NCBI GenBank assembly: GCA_946887105.1
Contig: CAMPKJ010000240.1
Coordinates: 1-7,465, forward strand
Length of the DNA: 7,465 nt
Origin: an uncultured Acidobacteriota bacterium
Lineage (GTDB): Bacteria > Acidobacteriota > Thermoanaerobaculia > Gp7-AA8
Direction of reading: 5' to 3'
In this document: positions 1-6,047 of the stretch, piece by piece
How the letters are laid out: each line of letters opens with the position of its first letter
Position numbering within the stretch: the stretch's first letter is position 1
The notes under the pieces: generated by a model
What the model was told of the DNA's origin: nothing
Seen by the model: the letters and a program-made list of their open reading frames with translations, nothing else
Databases searched by the model: none
Made by a program: the position numbers and the translations under genes

Positions 1-996
1 CGCGACGGCGATCATCAGCATCACCAGACCCCAGTCGTACACGTTGGCGATGTTGGCCAGGAGACGCGTCAGCGAATCGGCGAAGCGCTCGATCTGCGCC
101 GGAGTGTCGAGCAGCGTGCGCGCGAAGTTCTCTTCGTCCGACCGCTCGATGCGCGCGCGCCAGACGAACAGATGCGCGATCGCGATCGCGGGGATGACGA
201 GCGCCCGCACGATCCTCTTGCGCCACACGAATGCGCCGACGACAAGCAGGAGAATGGCCAGCGGCAGCCCCTCGTTTTTCGTCAACGCGACGCAGGCGAT
301 CCAGAAGCCGAAACGCCACGGCTCGCCGTCTTCCATCAGCTCGAAAAACGCGCAGGCGACGAACGCGCCGAGTGCGATGTCGCTGTAGGCGGAGAGCGCG
401 CCGCCGTTTGCGGAGTCGAGCAGGATCTGCGGCAGACAGAGGAACGCCGCGGCGATCCAACTGCCAATCGACGTCCCGCAGCGCCGGCGGATCTCGAACG
501 CGAACGCGATTGCGAACGACGCGAACAGCCAGCGCGTGTGGCGGTCGTCGAGATCGCCCGCGACCGTGAACACCGCGGCCGCATCGAGCGGCACGAGCAG
601 CGGATATTCGTTGCGCGGATTGCCCGCCGTCCGGCCGTGAAAGAACGGACCGTCGATCGCACCTTCGTGTGCGATCGCCTTCGCCTTGAGCATCCAGAAC
701 GCGCGTCCGTCGTAATCCGCGAGCGGCAGGACCGCGGAGGCAATCAACAGAAAAACGCTGGCGATGAGCAGCGGAATGTCGTCTTTCGTCCACGGCTCCG
801 GCGCGAAACGCCTGCGCAGCGTCAGCACCGCGAAAAGCCCGAGCACGGCCAGCGTGATCGCCATCGGCACGTGCCAGACCATCGTCACGAACAGCACCAG
901 CCCGGTCAGCCCCGCACCGGCGAGGAATGCGTTGGCGCCGCGCACGAGCCGCCCCACGAGCGGGAAGAACACAATGGTGAACAGCAGCCCGATCAC
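1..996 (-). CDS. Polytopic GT-C-like membrane glycosyltransferase (C-terminus off the window)
   Basis: Reading from a GTG at 996 to the left edge gives 332 open codons and a strongly hydrophobic, multi-pass protein. Likely membrane segments lie near residues 1-20, 23-41, 44-60, 74-92, 156-170, 178-193, 203-220, 228-256 and 263-279. The long loop after the fourth segment carries ADYDGRAFWMLKAKAIAHEG (residues 93-112) and later NEYPLLVPL (129-137); a cytoplasmic-side motif LTKNEGLPLA is at 238-247. An acidic first outer loop followed by W..KAK, YPLL.P and TK.EG resembles uncharacterised GT39/ArnT-type enzymes that use polyprenyl-phosphate sugars; this is family-level recognition, and sugar and acceptor are unknown. 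The start overlaps the stop of the upstream gene as GTGA, with GAGG 8 nt ahead; the GTG at 999 is an alternative. It is the last visible gene of the pan cluster and probably works with the gene before it. Confidence 0.72.
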   Translation of the reverse strand, partial: MIGLLFTIVFFPLVGRLVRGANAFLAGAGLTGLVLFVTMVWHVPMAITLAVLGLFAVLTLRRRFAPEPWTKDDIPLLIASVFLLIASAVLPLADYDGRAFWMLKAKAIAHEGAIDGPFFHGRTAGNPRNEYPLLVPLDAAAVFTVAGDLDDRHTRWLFASFAIAFAFEIRRRCGTSIGSWIAAAFLCLPQILLDSANGGALSAYSDIALGAFVACAFFELMEDGEPWRFGFWIACVALTKNEGLPLAILLLVVGAFVWRKRIVRALVIPAIAIAHLFVWRARIERSDEENFARTLLDTPAQIERFADSLTRLLANIANVYDWGLVMLMIAVA

Positions 997-1907
997 CACG
1001 CGAACCTCGTGTTGCCGTCCGGCATCTTCGCCGACGTGAACGCGATCACCGGCCCCTGCACGTCGTTCCGCAACTGCGCGCCGAATTGCCGCAGCGCGCC
1101 ACCTTCGATGATCTCTTCGCGGCCATTGATGCGCACAGTCACCGCGGCGGCGCCGGGATTCAACACCCACAACTTCTCGCCGCCCGCGATCGGCTGCGGC
1201 GCGGGAAGTTCCGCGATCGGTTCCGTAAACAGCGGCACCTCGGCTGCAACCGCGCGGCCGCGATTCACGAACCAGAACGCCGCGCGCACCGGCTCGTCCG
1301 CCCGCACGCGCAACCAGCCGGTGGTCATCACGCCGAACGCCTCATGCACCAGGTCGTTGAAGACGAGACGGCCGCGGACGGCAACCGTCTTCGTCGCTCC
1401 CGACGGCATCAGCGTGAACGTCACCCGCGTCTCGCGCTCCGCCTCGATCACGGCCTCGGTGGCGTAGCCATCGCCCGCCTCCAGCGCGGTCACGATCGGC
1501 ACGATGAACTCGCGATGCGCATCCGGCGAAGCCCGCGGTTCCTTCACGATCGTCCGCCGCACCGGCCCGGTCGCCTCGGTCGCCAGCAGCGGGCGTCCCG
1601 GCGTGGATGCGTACAGGTGCGACACGCGCGGATAGAGGTAGTAGTTGATGAAGATCGCGCGGTCGATCGCGTTCGGACCGATCAGCGTCACGTTCACGTC
1701 GCCGGGCGGGAGCGTCTTCTCGATGGCGCGCAGGGACGTGTAGAACTCGCCGAGCTCGCGCGCGCGGCGCTGCTCGTACGGCAGCGGTGCGAGCTCGATG
1801 ACGCGTCGTGCCAGTCGAATCGCTCCCGGCAGCGAGAACAGCGCTGCGCCGAGGAAAAGCGCGAGCGCCCTATTCTTCGGTGAGAGCCACGACCTGATTC
1901 GATGCAT
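993..1907 (-). CDS. Membrane-anchored extracytoplasmic protein of unknown function
   Basis: This 304-residue protein is not recognised as a named family. A short basic N-terminus is followed by one hydrophobic segment (about residues 13-32), suggesting a signal anchor with the rest outside the cytoplasm. Residues 43-100 look helical and then alpha/beta, containing the aromatic stretch INYYLYPRVSHLY (87-99). From about 140 to 290 the sequence alternates in a way typical of beta-sandwich domains, for example RAAFWFVNRGRAVAAEVPLF (208-227). There are no cysteines and no obvious catalytic motif. The ATG at 1907 lies inside the end of the PanD-like gene (38-bp overlap) and lacks a clear Shine-Dalgarno, so translation probably depends on coupling; no later ATG, GTG or TTG precedes the membrane segment. 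Its stop overlaps the start of the GT-C gene by 4 bp. The inferred role is as an accessory to that glycosyltransferase at the envelope. Confidence 0.7.
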   Translation of the reverse strand: MHRIRSWLSPKNRALALFLGAALFSLPGAIRLARRVIELAPLPYEQRRARELGEFYTSLRAIEKTLPPGDVNVTLIGPNAIDRAIFINYYLYPRVSHLYASTPGRPLLATEATGPVRRTIVKEPRASPDAHREFIVPIVTALEAGDGYATEAVIEAERETRVTFTLMPSGATKTVAVRGRLVFNDLVHEAFGVMTTGWLRVRADEPVRAAFWFVNRGRAVAAEVPLFTEPIAELPAPQPIAGGEKLWVLNPGAAAVTVRINGREEIIEGGALRQFGAQLRNDVQGPVIAFTSAKMPDGNTRFAW

Positions 1908-2208
1908 CGAGCGTGACGAGCTTAGCGCGATGCGCCAGCGTCTGCCCGTCGTGCAGCATCCCCCACGACAGAATGCTCACGAAGTCGCCGGCGCGCGCGT
2001 GCGGCACGATGATCTCGCCGCTGCCTTCCTGCCCGTTTTCGGCAAACGTGACCGTACGCTGGCCGGTGGCGTGATGCACGACTTCCACCTCCTCGAGCGG
2101 AAGGATGTTCGCCGCGCGCAGGATCAGCGGATCGATGCGCAGCGACTGCCCTTCGCCGCGCGTGACCGTGGCATTACGGATGGCCGCGCGCACCAGGCGG
2201 CGCATCAT
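1870..2208 (-). CDS. panD: Divergent PanD (aspartate 1-decarboxylase) family protein, active site apparently degenerate
   Basis: This 112-residue protein follows panC with an ATGA overlap; GAGG lies 8 nt before the ATG. PanD normally cleaves itself at Gly-Ser to make a pyruvoyl group and converts aspartate to beta-alanine. Homology is visible throughout: ATVT (13-16), SLRID (22-26), ILPLEEVEVV (35-44), GSG (62-64), and GDFVSILSWGML (74-85) followed by a typical PanD tail. Aligned by eye with the E. coli and M. tuberculosis enzymes, key positions differ. Lys9 is Ala9. The YxGS cleavage motif is shortened to GEGQS, so Gly before Ser22 is Gln. The proton donor Tyr58 is Phe55. The Asn72-Gly-Ala-Ala-Ala substrate loop is missing. 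Arg54 and Thr57 equivalents survive (Arg51, Thr54). It is intact, not frameshifted, and slightly shorter than the usual 115-140 residues. Membership of the family is fairly sure; decarboxylase activity is doubtful. Confidence 0.8.
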   Translation of the reverse strand: MMRRLVRAAIRNATVTRGEGQSLRIDPLILRAANILPLEEVEVVHHATGQRTVTFAENGQEGSGEIIVPHARAGDFVSILSWGMLHDGQTLAHRAKLVTLDASNQVVALTEE

Positions 2209-3053
2209 CGGCGGATCCTCACGTTGTCGATCAGGCGCGTTCGTCCGACGCGCAGCGCGCCCGCGAGCAGCACCTCGCGATCGAAATCCGCCGGAGCTTC
2301 GAACGTCAGCGGATCGACGACGGCCAGATAGTCGACGTCGACTCCGCCCTCTTCCGCGACCACGCGATGCATCAGCTTCTCGACATCCGCAACGCTGTGG
2401 ATGCCGTGCGTGATCGCCTCCTCGCCCGCGCGCAACGCGCGGTGCAGCACCGGCGCCTTCACGCGCTCGTCGCTCGAGAGATACGCGTTCCGCGACGACA
2501 TCGCCAGCCCATCGTGCTCGCGCAGCGTCTCGCCGAAGACGAGCCGCACCGGGATGTCGAGATCGGCCACCATGCGCTCGATCACCGCGCACTGCTGCGC
2601 GTCCTTCCGCCCGAACGCCGCCAGGTCCGGCTGCACGATGTTGAACAGCTTCGCCACCACCGTCGCCACGCCGTCGAAATGCCCCGGCCGCCGCTCCCCT
2701 TCCAGCGGCTTCGACACGCCGCCGACTGAGATCGTCGTCGTTGCACCGGGCGGATACATCGCCTCCACCGGCGGCAGGAACAGCAGATCGACGCCCGCGC
2801 CCTCCAACATCGCCGCGTCGCGCTCCTCATCGCGCGGATACCGCGAGAAATCCTCGTGCGGCCCGAACTGCTTCGGATTCACGAAAATCGACACCGCGAC
2901 GAACGTCGCCCCCGCCTCGCGCGCCACGCGCACGAGCGACAGATGCCCGTCATGCAGGAACCCCATCGTCGGAACGAAACCGATCGTGGCGCCGTGCATG
3001 CGCGCCGTCTGCAGTGCGGTGCGGGTCTCGTCGATGGTGCGCGTGATGTGCAT
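2205..3053 (-). CDS. panC: Pantothenate synthetase (pantoate--beta-alanine ligase)
   Basis: This 282-residue cytoplasmic enzyme condenses pantoate with beta-alanine, using ATP through a pantoyl-adenylate, to give pantothenate, the coenzyme A precursor. Its length matches the family. The N-terminal Rossmann domain carries PTMGFLHDGHLSL (28-40) with the HxGH-type signature His34/His37, and then FVNPKQFGPHEDFSRYPR (57-74), in which Gln62 lines the pantoate pocket. RPGHFDGVATVV (122-133) and FGRKDAQQ (147-154) follow, with the KMSKS-like loop MSSRN at 185-189. All main catalytic motifs are present, so the protein should be active. The start is the only ATG giving a standard N-terminus. It lies 3 bp after the panB stop, with a GAAGG about 11 nt upstream inside panB. 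The stop overlaps the start of the PanD-like gene (ATGA). Confidence 0.97.
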   Translation of the reverse strand: MHITRTIDETRTALQTARMHGATIGFVPTMGFLHDGHLSLVRVAREAGATFVAVSIFVNPKQFGPHEDFSRYPRDEERDAAMLEGAGVDLLFLPPVEAMYPPGATTTISVGGVSKPLEGERRPGHFDGVATVVAKLFNIVQPDLAAFGRKDAQQCAVIERMVADLDIPVRLVFGETLREHDGLAMSSRNAYLSSDERVKAPVLHRALRAGEEAITHGIHSVADVEKLMHRVVAEEGGVDVDYLAVVDPLTFEAPADFDREVLLAGALRVGRTRLIDNVRIRR

Positions 3054-3056
3054 CGG

Positions 3057-3959
3057 CTACTGCGCCTTCGGCATCTCCACCACCACCCCGCCATCCTCGC
3101 GCGAGGCGTAGAGGCGTTTGAGCTCCTCGTCGCTGGCCATGTGGAAGGATTCCTTGACCTCGTCCGGGAAGCGTCCTTCGCGGACGTCGGCCAGGAAGGT
3201 CTCCAGGGCGCTTTGCATGTCTTCGGCGATGTGCGCGTACTGGCGGACGAATTTCGGGGTGTGGCCGTCGTAGATGCCGAGGACGTCGTGGAAGACCAGC
3301 ACCTGACCGTCGCAGTGCGGGCCGGCGCCGATGCCGATGGTGGGAATGGCGATCTGCTCGGTGATCATCGCGGCGAGCTCGGTGGGGACGCCTTCGAGGA
3401 CGAGGGAGAAGCAGCCGAGGCGTTCCAGCGCGACCGCTTCGTCGAGCAGGCGGCGTGCGTCCTCGGCGTTTTTGCCCTGCAGCTTGAAGCCGCCCATCGC
3501 GTTCACCGATTGCGGCGTGAGGCCGATGTGACCCATCACCGGCACCTCGGCATCGAGGATGGCCGCGATCGTTTTCAGGCGGCTCGGCTTCGCGCCCTCG
3601 ACCTTCACCGCGTGCGCGCCGGCCTGCATGAAGCGGCCCGCGTTGCGCACCGACTCCTCGATCGAGACGTGGTACGAGAGGTACGGCATGTCGCCGACGA
3701 TCAACGCCGACTTCGTGCCGCGCACCACCGCGCCGGTGTGATGGAGCATGTCCTCGACGGTGACGCTGAGCGTGTCCGGATAGCCGAGGACCACCATCGC
3801 TAGCGAATCGCCGACCAGGATGATGTCGGCGCCGGCGGCGTCGGCCACGCGCGCGCTCGGATAGTCGTACGCGGTGAGCATCCCGATGCGCGACTGGCCC
3901 TTCATCGCGCGGATCATCGGGGCCGTGACCTTCTTGCGGGGGGTGGCGGGTGCTGTCAT
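3057..3959 (-). CDS. panB: 3-methyl-2-oxobutanoate hydroxymethyltransferase (ketopantoate hydroxymethyltransferase)
   Basis: PanB transfers a hydroxymethyl group from 5,10-methylene-tetrahydrofolate to 2-oxoisovalerate, giving ketopantoate, the first committed step to pantothenate. It forms a TIM barrel that binds a divalent metal. The 300-residue reading has the expected motifs in order: LTAYDYPSARVAD (28-40), ILVGDSLAMVVLG (47-59) with metal ligand Asp51, LIVGDMPYLSY (86-96) with metal ligand Asp90, KVEGA with Glu121, GHIGLTPQSVNAMGGF (143-158), LVLEGVP with catalytic Glu189, and PTIGIGAG (206-213). The start was set at the ATG at 3959 because GGAGGAG lies just upstream (GGAGG 5 nt away). 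The frame is open back to 4043, but those codons only translate the inverted repeat and do not resemble PanB; an ATG at 3971 (MEETMTAP) is a weaker alternative. It heads the panB-panC-panD-like cluster. Confidence 0.97.
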   Translation of the reverse strand: MTAPATPRKKVTAPMIRAMKGQSRIGMLTAYDYPSARVADAAGADIILVGDSLAMVVLGYPDTLSVTVEDMLHHTGAVVRGTKSALIVGDMPYLSYHVSIEESVRNAGRFMQAGAHAVKVEGAKPSRLKTIAAILDAEVPVMGHIGLTPQSVNAMGGFKLQGKNAEDARRLLDEAVALERLGCFSLVLEGVPTELAAMITEQIAIPTIGIGAGPHCDGQVLVFHDVLGIYDGHTPKFVRQYAHIAEDMQSALETFLADVREGRFPDEVKESFHMASDEELKRLYASREDGGVVVEMPKAQ

Positions 3960-3962
3960 CGT

Positions 3963-3988
3963 CTCCTCCATGTGTGGGCCGGGAGGAG
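3963..3988 (-). promoter_or_regulatory. panB ribosome binding site with a complementary upstream segment (possible sequestering hairpin)
   Basis: On the transcribed strand, GGAGGAG (3969-3963) sits 3 nt before the panB ATG and is a strong Shine-Dalgarno. Twelve bases farther upstream lies CTCCTCC (3988-3982), its perfect 7-base complement. The mRNA could form a seven-pair stem, five of them G-C, with a 12-nt loop (3981-3970) that hides the ribosome binding site and part of the alternative ATG at 3971. The pairing is seen directly; that it regulates panB is an inference. No riboswitch aptamer is recognised upstream. Confidence 0.5.
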
Positions 3989-3993
3989 CTGTC

Positions 3994-4071
3994 GGAACGA
4001 TGAACGAGGAACGATGAACGATGAGTGGCTCGAGCCGATTCATCGTTCAACGTTCATCGTTCATCGTTTCC
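3994..4071. repeat. Inverted repeat made of 7-bp tandem units around a central palindrome
   Basis: The left arm holds four head-to-tail copies of GAACGAT (3995-4022), the second reading GAACGAG. The right arm holds the reverse, four copies of ATCGTTC (4042-4070), the second reading AACGTTC and the last with one extra T. Between them is the perfect palindrome GGCTCGAGCC (4027-4036). The arms pair over about 31 bases with two mismatches and one bulge, so the whole unit could fold into one long hairpin. It fills more than half of the 137-bp gap (3960-4096) between the kinase stop and panB. No T-tract follows on the minus strand, so it is not a classical rho-independent terminator, although it could slow or end kinase transcription. 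The remainder of the gap, apart from the panB ribosome-binding-site region, shows nothing recognisable. Confidence 0.85.
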
Positions 4072-4096
4072 TACGGTCTCGTCTCGGTCCGTCGAC

Positions 4097-4738
4097 TCAG
4101 GATCCAAGCGGTACGTAGTACTGGGTGCCCTTTTGAGCATTGCGAACCTGTTCGACCAGCTGTTCGAAATGCTCCGGCGTGTTCACGAAATCGATCTCGT
4201 TCGTGTTCACGACCAGCAGCGGCGTCTCGTCATAACGGTAAAAGTAATGCGAGTATGCCGCGCTGATCTCCTGCAAATACGATGACGAGATGGCTTTCTC
4301 GTAAGCCCGCCCGCGCTTCTTGATGCGCTTCAGCAGTGTATCAAGACTTCCCTGGAGGTAAATGACCAGCTCGGGCTTCGGCACCTGCTCCCACAGCAAA
4401 TCGTAGAGCCGGTTGTAGATCATGAGCTCGGAATCGTCGAGCGTGAGATGCGCGAAGATCTTGCTCTTGGCGAACGTGTAGTCCGCGATGATCAGCTCCG
4501 TGAAGAGATCGCGCTGCGCGACCTTGCGCTGCTGGTCGTGGCGCGAGAGCAGGAAGAACAGCTCGGTGCGAAATGCGGCGCCGCGTTTGTCCTTGTAGAA
4601 GTCGTCCAGGAACGGATTGTCCGCGTCCTCGAGCACCTTCGTGCCGCGAAACCGCTTGGCCAGCAGGTTCGTGAGCGACGTCTTCCCGACCCCGATCGGC
4701 CCCTCGATGGCGATATGGCGAAACGGGAGTGCGGACAT
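4097..4738 (-). CDS. Deoxynucleoside kinase (dCK/dGK family)
   Basis: This 213-residue soluble kinase phosphorylates deoxyribonucleosides with a nucleoside triphosphate for dNTP salvage; the preferred base cannot be told from sequence. It starts with HIAIEGPIGVGKTSL, whose P-loop GPIGVGKTS is at 13-21. The family motif reads DADNPFLDDFY (38-48), close to the common ENPFL..FY. ADYTFAKSKIFA (85-96) takes the place of the DRS/ERS motif and matches the DY.F.KS.IFA form known in bacterial dNKs of this branch. ELVIYLQGSLDTLLKRIKKRGRAYE (123-147) holds the strand and the arginine/lysine-rich lid. Length and motif order are normal for the family. Translation starts at the ATG at 4738, with no clear Shine-Dalgarno. 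The gene is divergent from the M16 pair and precedes panB by 137 bp, so it may share a transcript with the pan genes or be separated by the inverted repeat. Confidence 0.92.
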   Translation of the reverse strand: MSALPFRHIAIEGPIGVGKTSLTNLLAKRFRGTKVLEDADNPFLDDFYKDKRGAAFRTELFFLLSRHDQQRKVAQRDLFTELIIADYTFAKSKIFAHLTLDDSELMIYNRLYDLLWEQVPKPELVIYLQGSLDTLLKRIKKRGRAYEKAISSSYLQEISAAYSHYFYRYDETPLLVVNTNEIDFVNTPEHFEQLVEQVRNAQKGTQYYVPLGS

Positions 4739-4787
4739 TTGCGGGCTGAAGGATAAACGATGACCGTTGTGATAGAAACGCGCCCCT
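4739..4787. promoter_or_regulatory. Compact divergent promoter region, both genes without a clear ribosome binding site
   Basis: Only 49 bp separate the kinase start codon (4738, minus strand) from the M16 start codon (4788, plus strand), so both promoters must be here or inside the genes. Toward the kinase, TATCCT (4755-4750, fitting TANNNT) lies 11 bases before the ATG, with a weak TTTCTA (4778-4773) 17 bp upstream of it. Toward the peptidase, TG followed by T and GATAGA (4768-4776) ends 11 bases before the ATG. Neither ATG has a Shine-Dalgarno. With these -10 boxes the leaders would be only a few bases, so leaderless or nearly leaderless mRNAs are possible. The box assignments are weak. 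Confidence 0.35.
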
Positions 4788-6047
4788 ATGCTGTCCCTCG
4801 ACGACTATAAATTGCCCAACGGCCTCCGGGTGGTGCTCAACGAGGACCATTCGGCGCCGCTCGTGGCAGTCAACCTCTGGTATCACGTCGGCTCGAAGAA
4901 CGAGCGTCCCGGGCGCACCGGGTTTGCGCACCTCTTCGAGCACATGCTCTTCTCCGGCTCCGAGCATGTCGGCAACAACGAGCACTTCCGCTACGTGCAA
5001 TCGGTCGGCGGCGTGCTGAACGGCTCGACGTTCTTCGATCGCACCAACTACTACGAGACGCTTCCCTCGAACTATCTCGCGCTCGGCCTCTGGCTCGAGG
5101 CGGATCGCATGGGCTGGTTCGTCAACGCGATCACGCAGGAGAAGCTCGACATCCAGCGCGAAGTGGTGAAGGAAGAGCGCCGGCAGCGCTACGACAACGT
5201 TCCGTACGGCACCGCCTTCGAGCGCCTGCTGAACCTCGCCTACGATTCCGAGTACTCGTATCACTGGCCGACCATCGGATCGATGGCCGACCTCGAAGCG
5301 GCCTCGCTCGACGACGTGCGCGAGTTCTTTCGCGTCTGGTATCGGCCTGACAACTGCACGCTCACGGTCGTCGGCGACTTCGCGCCCGATGAAGCGAAGC
5401 GGCTGATCAACGATTATTTTCTCGAGATCCAGCCCGGCGGGTCGTTTCCGCCGTTCGATCTGGAACGCCGTCCGCCGCCGCACGAGACCCGTGAGACGTT
5501 CGCGTCGCAGGTGCAGTTGCCGCGGCTCTATCGCCTCTATCACCTGCCGAAGATGGGCGACGCGGACTGGATTTACGGCGACCTGCTGAGCACGATCCTC
5601 GCGTCCGACAAAGCCAGCCGGCTCGATCGCGTGCTCGTGCACGAGAAGCAGATCGCGCAGGACGTGGCCGCGTACGTGTTGCCGACCGAGGCCACCGGGA
5701 TCCTGATGCTGCAGGCCACGGCGCGCGAAGGTGTTTCGATCGACGCCGTCGAAGCAGCGGTCGATGAAGAAGTGGCGCGCATCGCCGTCGACGGCATCAC
5801 CGAGGACGAGCTCACCCGCGCGAAGAATCGCGCTGAAGTCGAATACGCCCATCAGCTCGAGACCTTCGACGCCCGCGCCGATCTCCTGGGCATGATGTCG
5901 ACGTACTTTGGCGATCCGTCGCTGGTACACCGGTGGCTCGATCCCTATCGCGCCGCGACCGCCGAGAACCTCGCGCACGTCGCGCGCAAGTACCTCATCC
6001 CCGAGAACCGCGTCACCAGCCTGTTCGTGCCGGAAGCCCAGTCATGA
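4788..6047 (+). CDS. M16B-family zinc peptidase, catalytic subunit
   Basis: This 419-residue protein has the two-domain fold of M16B peptidases (processing peptidase or pitrilysin-like), which degrade peptides inside a closed chamber. The zinc motif HxxEH is HLFEH at 48-52, in the usual context GFAHLFEHMLFSG, and the third ligand Glu129 (EVVKEER, 125-131) lies exactly 76 residues after His52, as in the HxxEHx76E signature. WYRPDNCTLTVVGDF (184-198) ends the first domain; the second begins near 235. The C-terminal half lacks the Arg/Tyr pair that helps bind substrate; the matching place reads VLVHEKQIAQDVAAY (282-296). A stop codon lies four codons before the ATG, so no signal peptide is possible and the protein is predicted to be cytoplasmic unless exported by another route. 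It overlaps the next gene by ATGA and most likely forms a heterodimer with its product. Confidence 0.93.
   Translation: MLSLDDYKLPNGLRVVLNEDHSAPLVAVNLWYHVGSKNERPGRTGFAHLFEHMLFSGSEHVGNNEHFRYVQSVGGVLNGSTFFDRTNYYETLPSNYLALGLWLEADRMGWFVNAITQEKLDIQREVVKEERRQRYDNVPYGTAFERLLNLAYDSEYSYHWPTIGSMADLEAASLDDVREFFRVWYRPDNCTLTVVGDFAPDEAKRLINDYFLEIQPGGSFPPFDLERRPPPHETRETFASQVQLPRLYRLYHLPKMGDADWIYGDLLSTILASDKASRLDRVLVHEKQIAQDVAAYVLPTEATGILMLQATAREGVSIDAVEAAVDEEVARIAVDGITEDELTRAKNRAEVEYAHQLETFDARADLLGMMSTYFGDPSLVHRWLDPYRAATAENLAHVARKYLIPENRVTSLFVPEAQS

Noticed and set aside
172..1467. A 431-codon plus-strand reading frame opposite the glycosyltransferase and the membrane-anchored protein.
   Set aside because: Its product is very rich in Arg, Gln, His and Glu with no domain, and it spans two genes on the other strand whose overlap, hydrophobicity and ribosome binding site look real. 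It is an antisense shadow of GC-rich codons.
2209..2592. An upstream extension of the PanD-like frame into panC.
   Set aside because: The extra residues are Arg/Gly/Ala-rich out-of-frame panC; PanD homology begins right at the ATG overlapping the panC stop.
3960..4043. An N-terminal extension of PanB by 28 residues using the ATG at 4043.
   Set aside because: The extra residues only translate the heptamer repeat and do not resemble PanB; the strong GGAGGAG favours the ATG at 3959.
3994..4071. The long hairpin as a rho-independent terminator of the kinase gene.
   Set aside because: No run of T follows on the minus strand and the stem is not especially GC-rich, so it is listed as a repeat instead.
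4750..4764. A possible single relic of the heptamer (AAACGATGA) in the divergent promoter region.
   Set aside because: Only one imperfect unit is present; this can occur by chance.
4341..5978. A 545-codon minus-strand reading frame running from inside the M16 gene into the kinase.
   Set aside because: It is antisense to conserved M16 motifs and in a different frame from the kinase P-loop; it has no recognisable domain and crosses the divergent promoter region.
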